64,000 nt of DNA, from positions 27,024,777 through 27,088,776 of the forward strand of contig NC_062227.1 of assembly GCF_902686445.1 (NCBI RefSeq), given 5' to 3'. Every line of letters starts with the position of its first letter. Within the stretch, counting starts at the first letter, position 1. The DNA comes from Sciurus carolinensis (lineage: Eukaryota; Chordata; Mammalia; Rodentia; Sciuridae). The notes beneath the pieces were generated by a model that saw only the letters and a program-made list of their open reading frames with translations, searched no databases and was not told where the DNA came from. Position numbers and translations under genes: made by a program. Positions 34,625 to 45,105 of the stretch are shown piece by piece.

Positions 34625-35215
34625 TTTCCTATCTATATATGTGTGACCACCTGTACAATCAAGATCCATAACTTCCTTGTGTTTTCCTTTTAAAGCTACA
34701 TAGCCTCCATCTCTAATCCCTGTCAACTACTAATCTGTTTCCCATATTTATAATTTTATTATTATGAGATATTATATAAAGGGGATCTTGTGATATGTAG
34801 TCCCTAAAGGCTGACTACATGCAGTTACTTCCTTGGGCTGCATCCAAGCTGTTATGTGTACCAATTGTTCTCTTTTATTGCTGAGTAGTATTTGGTGGTA
34901 TGGATTACTCATTGAGGGACATCTGGCTGTTTCCAGTTTGGGGCTTCTTTGAGTAAAGCTGCTATAAACATTTGTGTATAGGTTTTTGTATGAACATAAA
35001 TTTTCATTTCTCGGGACAAATGCCCAAGAGTACAATTCCTGAGTTGTATGTTAAGCTCCTGTTTGGTTTATAAGACCTGCCAAACTGCTTCCCAAAGTGG
35101 TTGTACAATTTTACATTCCTACCAGCAATGTGGGAGTGACCAGGATCTGGTAAGAATTTTATGTCTTCACTATTTTTTTTTTTATTTTAGCCATTCCTAT
35201 GTGTGGCTAGAAGAA
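34625..35215 (-). mobile_element. Old LINE-1 (L1M) 3' region, antisense
   Basis: 'caatcaagatccataacttc', 'actaatctgtttcccatat', 'ctgctataaacatttgtgt' and 'tgcttcccaaagtggttgta' are the reverse of an old L1 3' UTR and ORF2 end. It is clearly more decayed than the copy just left of it. Confidence 0.8.
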
Positions 35216-36807
35216 ATTTCTTTTTTTAGATGAGAATAATTGTAGGAAAAGTAAGGAGGCTGTGTGTAACTCCAGTTTCTTTTAGGTAGCTGAACATTAT
35301 TAAAAATTCAGCACATAATTTTAATATTGAGCAGCTGTTGTGACATGTACATGCATAGATGTGTACGGTGCTTTATAGAGATGAAGGTGCAGAGTTCATC
35401 TTGATCCATGGAGATGAAGGGCAACAATCCGGTGCTGTCACAGTGCTACACGGTCAGTTGTGCTAGCACAGCGATAGCCAGTTAAGGATGTTGCTGTTAT
35501 GCCTCAGCCAGAAAGTCTCATTCACTCATTCATATCCATCTGGCCCCAAAACCTACTTCATCTTTAGGATGAAATTTATGGTAATTAGCAGCAACCTAGC
35601 AATTATAAATTTCAATTCTCATGTTTATCTATTAATTTGTTTCCCAGAGGGAAAGAAAATTTGTAATTTCAGTGTGCCTAAAAGCTGATATGTGCTAATC
35701 ACATTAAACATGATGATCCCTACACTGAACTTCAGGACAAAAAAAAAATATGTTGAGAAACAGAGTGGGGAAAATATGCATATTTAAACACATATTAGTA
35801 TATAAAGTGTACAGATCCATATATTATGTGTGCATGATAATTGCATGTATTATATATTCTAATTGCATATATTATGTGTGGTATACACACTGTATATATC
35901 TGTATGTATATCTATATATCTGTCTATATATCATATATAATGATATATACAGATTCAAATTTCACATTTTTAGAACACAAAATCCTTTCATTCTTTATCT
36001 GAAAATACTGTTTTCTCTGAGCAAAATTGCTCATTGAAAAAAAATAAATAACCAAAAGCCAAAAGGCCACAAGGAGGATGAAATTATCTTGTGATGGAGA
36101 AAGTCAGACCTTCAAACTGCCAATCAAATTTAGGCTGCAGCCTTTTGAGGACTGGAAGGAGCCTGTTTTATGGTTGTTTTGCTGGATATGAGACTCATCT
36201 CAAAGCTGCTAGTAATAACTTGACTGAACAGATGCAGCTACTTCAGGTCATTGAAAGCATGTCAGCTTGGGGTAGGTGATCTTCAAGGAATTGTGACTTG
36301 CTGCCCCCTGCTCAGTAGGAAGCCTTTATTGAGCCTCCTTATCTCCTGTGACCTAGAGAGAAAGGAAGAGCAAGATAAAACAAAGCAAAACAAACCTGAT
36401 ACAAGCAGCTGAGTGATGTGAAGGCCGGGTTGATAAACAGAAGCAGCTTTTGGTGTGTGGTGATTCGTATTTCCCTGCTAGAGTTCTGATTTATGTTAGA
36501 TCATTTAAAACAGAAGAGTTTACTAAGAGTCAGAATTGTTGTCCATGTTCTCAGCTTTCTTGCATTTAATCACTGTACTTGATTATAGTCTTTTAATGCG
36601 TACTTCTGACCAGAAGACTTGAGAGTGTGTGAGAAACGCCTATAATCCAACTGCATGACTTATACACAGTCTGCTGAATACTGAATGCTCAGAACGTCCA
36701 AGGGTCCCTCCTCCCAGAAGTGTACATCCACATATACAAAAGTAATGGAGATATTTATGCCAGAAAAATCAAGGAGGAAGAAACTCAAGTCAAGAATAAA
36801 GAGTAAT
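35216..36807. other. Unassigned DNA with an AT-rich part
   Basis: No gene recognised. The part 35810-35950 is an AT-rich stretch of tatatct/tatgta units that produces the frame 35750-36037. The frame 36091-36279 (62 codons) lies in unique-looking DNA but shows no recognisable domain. Confidence 0.45.
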
Positions 36808-36905
36808 GGGGCGAGCGCTTGCCTAGCATGTGTGAGGCACTGCATAAAATAAACAAACAAAATAAAGGCATTCTGCTCATGTAAACTATGAATAAAATTT
36901 AAAAA
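36808..36905 (+). mobile_element. ID SINE, partial
   Basis: 'gcgagcgcttgcctagcatg', then 'tgtgaggcactg' and an A-rich tail with aaacaaac units. The start of the ID body and the box B part are missing. Confidence 0.8.
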
Positions 36906-39350
36906 AAGAATTAAGACTAAGACTTGGTTTGCAGAAATATTAGTTGTGAGGTATGTTTTAAATTCCTCAGGCAACAGGGGAATACAAGATCTGGGTGATG
37001 GCTGTTGAGGGTACAGGACTGTTAGCTTCCCTTCACTGTGGACAGGATGTCAGGTGTGGGTAAGTGGAGGAGAGGTTGTATGATACTAGGAGATGAAGGA
37101 AATATCAGGTATCAGGGCTATTTGATAAAACAAACAAGCAGGGATCATGGGACATTATCTTTGTTAAAGGAGAGCCACTGATATCCTGTGTGTGTCTGTA
37201 ACCTGCACATTTAGCAGGACAGTGACATTCATTGAGCAGGTGCTAAGTAAATGTTATTAGCTTGACAGATAGAACTTCAAGAAGGCAGAGGTGCCTTTTC
37301 AGGCCATGTTAGTAAAAAGCAGCAGTGAGAATTCTAACTGTGCACACACATGAAGCCTAAGAACATAAGGCAAGGGGGAGATTTGGGAGAATGTGTCTCT
37401 GAAGGCAGGAGTTCTTGGCATATGTAGTAAATGACCTGTAATATTGCAGATAGTATCTCGAAGCCCATACAATTGATCTTTTAGGTTGCATGTCACAACC
37501 AAGTCAGGTAAGAAAGACATCCATCCTGCTGAGTGAAGGTAGGGAGGCAGTTCATCTTTTGATGAAGTGATAAAGGTCCTCTGAGTAATTCAAATACTAG
37601 TCTGATGCTATTCCCAAAGCCGTGGGAACTTTTCTTGTGAGATATTTTACTGTGAATATTTTTCTCTAACCATCTTATTCTGTCAACAATTTCTGTACCT
37701 GATAGTTTTATTCCAGGTTCATAAATTGTGACATAGTTATCAGTCAGGTATGGTTCTTATAGCAAAGTACAGTTGCTTATGACAAAGAGAAAAAATGCAT
37801 TTAAATATTTCAATATGCCTAAGTAATCTCCTTACTAAGGAAGAGTATTTGTTTTAATTTTAGCATAGTTGAAACAAAATGTATGAAATGAATCTGTGCC
37901 TCATATATTTAGATTAATGATTCCATTTGTTGCACCACATTTATACAACAAATCTAATTTATTCATTATGAAACTGATACATTGATGAATGATAGCTATT
38001 CAGACTTATTTTTATTCAAGAGGAATCGGAATAAACTGAAGCAGAAATGCATGGTTTGTAGATACTGATTTTTTTTTTCAGTTTATTTCAGTGTCATAGA
38101 TTCAGAAATATTATTGGCTATGTATATATCTTTTTAATTAGAACAGAAATCTATTCACCCACGGGAACATTAGCTAGATTTTATGTCACAATGCTCTAAG
38201 ATTTTATTATGTGTAATAAAATTAATTGTTTATCTCAGAGCTGTAAGAACTTACAAATGCAACCTTAAAATATATAAGTGTGGCTATTTTTACAAATTCT
38301 TATAAACCAAAAAACTCCTCCCCCAATATGTCAAGCTTAATTTTCTGCTCTGTGGAGCACAGCTAGTGAGGTAGCAAGGCCCAGTGAATTTTCACAGTGT
38401 GAGTTGCCAGCCACTATAAGCCCGTGGCAGTGTTTAATCTACAGCAACCAGCAAACAATTGGTCAAAGAAAGGTTTATGTAATTCTTCCTTAATATCCCT
38501 GTCTGTGGTGATTACAACACTGGCAGAGAATCATAAAAGCAGAATTGGTGATTGTCTGATAAAGTAGCATTTCTTTCCAATTATGAGCTGATATAACCTT
38601 TATACTCTCTGTAGGTTACTTTTGTGACCCTCTCTCCATTTTTCACTAAGCTCCTAAAGAAATGGATATTTGAGTATGCTCCCCGTTAGTGCATGTTGGG
38701 ACTGTGATTTCAGTGGTCACTATTTCTGTAGAGCAGCCTATATTCCTTCCAAAGTCTCCTGGAGATCTTTTAATTAGTAAAATAATAGCATGCCATGACC
38801 TGTATTCTAATAATGCTTCAGTATTGGATCAAACCTACAATTTGAACAATTGGTAATGGCAACAGAAAGAGTTAGATTCAGTGGAACGGGGAAAACTTTA
38901 TTTATTGTAAAACAGAGTAGATCAAAGGTCGGAAGAGGACCCCTGCAGTATCATGGACCAAAATATATGCATGCTATGAAATCTGTCAAATTCTAGGGGA
39001 AATACAATCATCCTATGGAAGCACCTCATTTGGTTCTGAATCTGTAAATGACTGTGTATACACAGTATTATCCGACATAATTGGCAAAGTTGGTGAACAG
39101 AATTGTAAGTACACCTCTAGACAACTGAACATTTTCACTAGAAATGAGGTTTTTGCACTATAAATTAGTTTTTTCACTATGAATCAATGATAAAAATGGA
39201 ATTTCTTATAAATGAAATAATATGCTATATTCTCTTGAACTTTTTACTCACTTTTATCTCTGTGTGGTGACCCATATTGTATATAACAGTAGTTTGTTCT
39301 TTGTTTCTGTAGAACAGTAAATTTTAGAAATATACCAATATATAATAGTT
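36906..39350. other. Unassigned DNA
   Basis: About 2.4 kb without a recognised gene or repeat. There is a T run at 38070-38078 and stops in all frames. Confidence 0.5.
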
Positions 39351-39354
39351 TTTG

Positions 39355-39860
39355 GATTTCCTTTTGTTTTTATTCATCTGTACCCATTGATCAACATCTC
39401 TCATCCCCACATCAGACCACCCCACCCCACCAACCGTTCTCCTTTCTTGCTTCTATGAGTTTGAGTATTTTTTTTTCAGATTCCAGTGTAATAGAGATTA
39501 TACATTGTTTCTTTCTGTGACTGGCTTATTTCACTCACTTAGTGTAATATCCTCCAGGTTCATCCATGTTACTGTAAATAGCAAGATTGCCTCTTTTTTA
39601 AAAAGTTGAATAATATTCTTTATTATTCATACTTATTATTCATATTTTGTTATTCATACATTGAAAGAAATGCAAGTTAATTCCACATCTTGGCTATTGG
39701 GATCATGCTAAATAATCACGGGCACGCAGAGAGTTCTTCAAGGTAGTGATTTTATTTCTTTGGATATGTCTTGAGATGTAGGATTGCTGGATCATATGGA
39801 AATCCTACTTGTAATTTGTCAAGGACCCTCTGTATTGTTTTGGTGTGACCAAAGTACATG
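39355..39860 (-). mobile_element. Old LINE-1 (L1M) 3' part, antisense
   Basis: 'gactggcttatttcactcac', 'aatatcctccaggttcatcc', 'ttccacatcttggctattg' and 'aggattgctggatcatatgg' are typical reversed L1 ORF2-end wording. Confidence 0.8.
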
Positions 39861-40095
39861 GTATTAGGATATAAATGATATTGATATGTCTCATTCTCAG
39901 GAATGCTCAGTTTGTTTACCTTAAAGAGGTGGAGCTTATCAGTCTTATCCACAATGCATTTTTCATTTTTCCTCTGGTAATTAATGAGTATCTTATAGGG
40001 AGACAGTTTGGGATTATGCCAATATCGTATTTTCTCTTGTACTTTTACTGCTAATTTTAACCTCCATTAATAATTCTTGCCTCTAAAGAATTGCT

Positions 40096-40100
40096 ATCTT

Positions 40101-40147
<47 letters not shown>
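40096..40147 (+). repeat. (GT)n microsatellite at a SINE tail
   Basis: About 25 GT units directly abut the 3' (tail) side of the antisense SINE that follows. It probably grew from that element's A-rich tail. Confidence 0.95.
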
Positions 40148-40148
<1 letters not shown>

Positions 40149-40345
40149 TAGTGGGGGTTGAATCCAGGATCTTGCACATATTAAGCTATTAAGCAAGTGC
40201 TCTACCACTGAGATATATCCCCTGCCCTTTTTAATATTTTAATTTTGAGACAGGGTCTTGCTATGTTACCCAGTTTGGACTTGAACTTACTATCTGCCTG
40301 CCTCTGCCTACTGAGTAGCTGGGACCATTGTGTTTTTGGGATTGT
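40148..40345 (-). mobile_element. B1-dID dimeric SINE, antisense
   Basis: The plus strand reads 'gggggttgaatccaggatc', 'gtgctctaccactgagatat' (ID half), then 'gagacagggtcttgctatg' and 'ctgagtagctgggaccattg' (B1 half). Confidence 0.85.
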
Positions 40346-41099
40346 GATGTTCTATTTTCATCATTCATTCTAGATTTATTAGTTTTGAATTCTACTCTAA
40401 GAATGGGTTGTCTCATCCTTATTTATTTGTAGTATAGAGTCAAGTATATTGATTTTCTTCTGTGAGATAAACTTCATTATTATATTTAGTTTGTTGCTCA
40501 CATTATTCTAGATTTGGCTTCTTTAGGTTAGTTCCTGTGCCCCTGTAACATCCATCGAATTTAAAGCGCTTGCTTCCTTTTTGGCACCACAGGATCTTGC
40601 AGGTTCATCTTGCTGTGTTTCCTATTCTTATTCACCCTTCCCTGTTGTTGAAATCAGCTATTTGTCTAAGTATTTTTGTTCTTTTCACTGAAGAAAGTCT
40701 TTGGAAGTCACAGTCTGGGTTCTAGGTGTACCCATTGCTCTTTTGCAATTGATTCTATGTCTTCTCTCACCTGACTGAGCTAGGAAATATGTGTGTGTAT
40801 ACATGCATGTGTAAACACATATCTAAACCTATTGTCTATCATTTTATGTGTACATGGACACACACCTACAAAACAAAACCCTGAGTTTACAGTGATAGAT
40901 GCCATTGTAGTTCAGCATCCTAGGGTTCATTCTGACCAACTCCCTTTTATTATTTATAACTCTACTTGTTAACATTGAGAAACCCTTGTTAGCATTATCA
41001 GTATATTTAATCATTTGCACAATCCTGAAATGCATATGAAAAACCTCACAATTACAATTTCATACCCTCGTGAAAAACAAATCTTTAGCTATGTGTGTT

Positions 41100-41560
41100 A
41101 CAGTTCTTCTTGTCTTTACTCTTGGAGTACATAGTGACAATACTGTCTGAAAATTACTTAGTTTTGTTTCTTCCCAGGACTCTTTGGTGTGGTTATTTAT
41201 TTATAATGCAATGTTCTAAAAATCTATCAGTCTCTGAATATTAATTTTATGTTATATTGTCTTACTAAATTATTTTATTATTTGAGACAACAGTTAGTTA
41301 TTTCTAGAATCATATCACCTGTAAGTAGAGAGAATTTTATCTTCCTTACCAATTCTAATACCTTTAACTGACTTATTTTGCTTCATTGTATTTGCTAGTA
41401 CTTTCAACATAATGATGAATAATAATGAAAATATTGGGCATTCTATTCCTGATCTGAATAGAAATGCTTCTAGTTTTTTCTAATTAAGTAAGACACGACT
41501 TAAGATTGAGGAAGATATATATGTGTATGTGTGTGTGTGTGTGTTTGTGTTTTCTTGTTA
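41100..41560 (-). mobile_element. LINE-1 ORF2 fragment, antisense
   Basis: 'atcacctgtaagtagagaga', 'ttgctagtactttcaacata' and 'gggcattctattcctgatc' resemble reversed ORF2 reverse-transcriptase DNA. A GT-rich tract (41510-41549) ends it. Confidence 0.6.
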
Positions 41561-41589
41561 AAAGTGTCTTTACTTTTAGTTTCTTGAGT

Positions 41590-41762
41590 ATTTTTTTAAA
41601 TTTTTTATTGTTGAATTAGAGTTGTACTATTGATGGAATTTGTTATACATATTCATACATGCACACAATACAATTTGATTTTAAAATGAGCAAATATTGT
41701 GTATGGTGTTAAAAGATTTCCTAGTGTGAACCAACTTGGAATTTTATAATAATCCCACTAGG
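41590..41762 (-). mobile_element. LINE-1 3' end fragment, antisense
   Basis: 'ttattgttgaattagagttg', 'ttcatacatgcacacaatac' match the L1 3' end wording at 7843 and 33.58 kb. The segment 41700-41760 resembles ORF2 or is unassigned. Confidence 0.45.
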
Positions 41763-41855
41763 TTGTATATATATTTTCTTGCTTTGGTGCTGTGGATCTA
41801 ACCCAAGGCTTGTGCATACTAAGCCAGTGTTCTACCACTAAGCTACAGCATTATT
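41763..41855 (-). mobile_element. ID SINE, antisense
   Basis: 'ggtgctgtggatctaaccc', 'catactaagccagtgttcta' and 'ccactaagctacagc' are a reversed ID body. Confidence 0.8.
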
Positions 41856-42177
41856 TTCTAATGTGATGTTACACTCTGTTTTCTTAAATTTCTTTCCATT
41901 GCATTGATATTCACAGAAAATATTGGTTTGTAGATTTCTTTATTTTTAGACAAAATAATTTATGTTAGGTAATCAAACATTATACTGACTTAAGAAAAGA
42001 AACACATCTTTTGTCTTTTCCAATGTTTTAGAACAATTTTTAGAGGGTCAGGACTTTGAATGATTTAGATATTTCAATTGTTACACTATCAGGGTATAAT
42101 TATTTTCTTGTGTGAAAAGTGAAGTACATGAACTTAAATTAGACAGACATGACTGAAGAGCCAGCTCCACTAGTTTT

Positions 42178-42201
42178 ATTGTTGTTGTTGTTGTTGTTGT
42201 C
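42178..42201 (+). repeat. (TTG)n microsatellite
   Basis: About seven TTG units. Confidence 0.9.
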
Positions 42202-42394
42202 TGACTGTGGCAAATTCCCAATTCCCTGATTTGTAAAACAAAAATGGTAACATTCATCTGAGAGTCAATTGAAATAATTTCTAAAACGTACCACCCGATA
42301 TTTTATATTATGTGATCAATCCTTTGTCTTCCTTCATAATTTTTAACTAAGAACAGAAAAATAAGAAAATGATGGAAGGGATAAAATAACTACT

Positions 42395-42540
42395 CTTTAT
42401 TGAGGACTATTGTGGTAGAAGCATTTCTTCATTTCAGTGTCTTCTGCAGAGGGCATACATGGTTATCCAAAGAAGCCAGGTAGGTGACCTGGCTGTGACT
42501 TTAAGCCTGACCCTCTGACTCAAAGTCCCTACTATTTTTT
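42395..42540 (-). mobile_element. MIR-like SINE, antisense, weak
   Basis: 'tctttattgaggactattgt', 'cagtgtcttctgcagaggg' and 'gactcaaagtccctactat' faintly follow the reversed MIR consensus. Confidence 0.35.
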
Positions 42541-42557
42541 TTTTTATTTTTAATACG

Positions 42558-43082
42558 CAGTTGTACCCACTTATTTGTGGTTTCACTTTCTGTAGTTTAA
42601 GTTACCTATGGTCAACCATAGCCTAAAAATATTAAATAGAACTTATAGAAATGAGTAATTCATGCATTTTAAATTGTACACACTATTCTGAATAGCACAC
42701 TGAAATTTAGTGCTGTCCTGTTCCATCCTGCATGGGTTATGAATTATTTCTTTGTTAGCGTATGCATGCTATACATGCCACCCACATGTTAGTCATTTGT
42801 AGCCATCCTGGTTCTCAGATCAACTGTCTGATATTATATTGCTTGCATTCAAGTAACTCTTATTTTACTTAATAATATCGCCAAAGTGCAAGAGTAGTGA
42901 TTCTGGCAATTTTGTCACAGTGTATTTTTATATTTGTTATATTTTATTAGTTATTGTTGTTAATCTATTGTACCTCATTTATTACTTAAACTTTATCATC
43001 AGTATGCAAGTAAAGAAGATAGTATATTAGGGTTCCGTACTATCTGAGGTTTCAGGCATCCACTGGGGATTTTGAAACTCCT
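42558..43082 (+). mobile_element. Tigger element remnant keeping the transposase start
   Basis: The left end is cagttgtacccacttatttg. The body contains 'gtcaaccatagcctaaaa', 'gttagtcatttgtagccatc', 'aagtaactcttattttactt'. From 42875 comes the equivalent of the transposase N-terminus (…PKCKSSDSGNF), whose ATG has become ATA. The right part 'ggttccgtactatctgaggt' is the family's 3' end. Most of the transposase is deleted. Confidence 0.8.
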
Positions 43083-44484
43083 TACATTTATTTAATTATC
43101 ATATAAAGCTCTTTCTCTTGATGACTAGACTAACCTGCCTCTGAACTATTTTGTTAAAAAATAAGACTAAGCCTGCTATTCATGTGATTAAAAAAGTAAT
43201 ATTGATAATGTAAATATGAATCTATATTAACAGATTTGCATCCTTTTTTTGTCCCCTTCTCTATTTTAGCACATTGTGAATAGTCCTCTTGAGTCTCTTC
43301 AAGTGATTACCACTTAGACTTTTCCTGGGACACATCCTGAAGGGACCAGCATACATCAGTTTGCTCAGATAAAATCCCAGATAATGGAGTTCTTGCAGAG
43401 TGAACTACACTTGTCTCACTAAGACTGGTAAGAGTTTAAAAATATATTTACTGTTTTTGCATGACATTTAATGTCATGACCTGTTCTGAAGTATTTCTTA
43501 TAATTTGGAAAAGCATATAAATAAGCATATGTGGAGGCGAAAAATCGGCTATCAGAGAAAGTCAGTGGTACATTGAGTTGTTTATTAGCCAAACATATGG
43601 TGATATATTTGAAGATATTTTTATTATTTGTGAAAGTATAGAGATTTAAAATTGAGTGCAAGTGGAATTTCAAGGCAAGAATTCTTCTTGTAGAAGACTG
43701 TAATATAGTTTTAATGAAACCTATAATTGCTACAATCTATGTTGTTTTACTACTATAAAATCAATAACTGTAAAATGGAGGGGCTATCTCCTTGAAATTG
43801 GTAATGATGAAAATGTACCTATTGTGATTATCTATATGCAGATTCTTCCCAAGCTGAACTTGCTTTACATGTATGGACTGCTGGTGCATTTAAGCTTACT
43901 TCTACATATCTTTGCCTCAGCTTCAATTTTTTTTGTTCCAGGGTACTATATTGTCAGACATTTTAGTCAGGGCTTATTATTCAAAACAAAATTGCCATCT
44001 AGAGAAGACAATAAAGTTGAATCAGATGGCAGAATAGGAGTCCTTACTCTAGGGTTTCTTTGGGGAGAAGATGAGCAAACATGAGTTTGCATCTCTTAGA
44101 AGTGCATACCAGGGGATTCCTGAGAACAGAAGCTAAGGGCACAGGTGTGTGACCATGACAAGAAACTATCTTGGGTGGACAGATGTTGAGAAATGAAGGT
44201 CATTCAAAGGTTTCCTTCTCAAGTATACAAGTTATTTTGCATTTCAAAGATCTAAGACTCAAGACCTAAGCCAGTACCTCTGAGACACAAATTAGAAAGA
44301 ACAAATATGTAGATGAGTACCATGTCTTCTGAGATGCTTATTCATCCAGTGTCCAGCAACTTTTGATATATTTTGTGGGTAATGTGGAGAAGAGCTATCC
44401 CCAAAGTTTTCTGGTGAGTAGAGTCTGGAAATGGAAACTAGGAAGGATGAAAATGTGCAAATGTTCCTAGTCATATCACAGTAG
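43083..44484. other. Unassigned DNA
   Basis: No gene recognised. An 86-codon frame at 43824-44084 has a hydrophobic start and a polar end; a splice-like pyrimidine tract with CAG/GG lies inside it near 43940. No domain is recognised. Confidence 0.4.
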
Positions 44485-44650
44485 CTGAGGACATGGGCTC
44501 TGGGGACAAACTGATTTTTCTAGTGTGAATCCTGACTCTACCACAGTTTGTCCTGATTCCTGGCGGTAATCGGGAAAAAATTCAAAGACCTAATTTGTTA
44601 AGTGTGACAGGTACTGGATAATAAATGTTCAGTAAATGATATTACTGTGC
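44485..44650 (+). mobile_element. MIR SINE
   Basis: 'cagtagctgaggacatgggc', 'gtgaatcctgactctaccac' and 'ataaatgttcagtaaatg' follow the MIR consensus in sense orientation. Confidence 0.65.
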
Positions 44651-44884
44651 TGAACATTTGTACAAATATTCATAAGGGCTTTTTTACCTTGATTTGGATA
44701 TGATTTTCTCTGTGTGGACTCAAGTTTCTCATCTGTAAATTCTCCAACTAGTCTCAATTTTTCTTAATCTCAGATAGCCAACCATAGCTGGGAAACATTA
44801 TTATATTTTTCAAAGTAGATTTTGTGTTTGTAAATCCCACATGCATTATATCCTGAAGATCATTATATTTTAAATTTTATCACC

Positions 44885-45105
44885 TCAGATCTGTCACTTC
44901 CTAGCATCTTAATATTGGGTAAATTACCTAACTTTGCTTAATACTGGGTAGATTACCTAACTTTTCTAAATCTCCCTATCTCTGAAATGGGCACAGTACA
45001 ACTCTTAGAATTATTATGAAAATTAAATGATAAAATACACAGTGCATGACACAGAAGTATCCAATCCGCTATGACTAGCATCACTACTATCATTATTTTA
45101 TTGAT
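44885..45105 (+). mobile_element. MIR SINE with a 29-bp internal tandem duplication
   Basis: 'gatctgtcacttcctagcat', 'ctgaaatgggcacagtaca', 'ttattatgaaaattaaatg' follow MIR. The stretch 44908-44935 is repeated at 44937-44964 with two changes, a local duplication within the ancient SINE. Confidence 0.7.

Larger units (their letters stand above)
39960..41040 (-). mobile_element. Older LINE-1 (L1ME-like) 3' UTR, antisense, with SINE insertion
   Basis: Pieces such as 'cctccattaataattcttgc', 'ccaggttcatcttg'-like 'gcaggttcatcttgctgtg', 'ctgactgagctaggaaatat' and 'agcatcctagggttcattct' fit the long 3' UTR of old L1s in reverse. A SINE with a GT tract sits at 40096-40345. The assignment rests on remembered patterns. 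Confidence 0.5.

Noticed and set aside
36091..36279. 62-codon frame in unique-looking DNA
   Set aside because: It looks somewhat protein-like but has no recognised domain and no supporting splice or promoter signals.
40096..40147. GT and other short tandem repeats as possible CRISPR-like or satellite arrays
   Set aside because: Simple dinucleotide and tetranucleotide microsatellites without spacers; nothing prokaryotic is in the window.
43824..44084. 86-codon frame with a splice-acceptor-like tract inside
   Set aside because: No recognisable protein content and no convincing donor site at the end of the open stretch; treated as chance.
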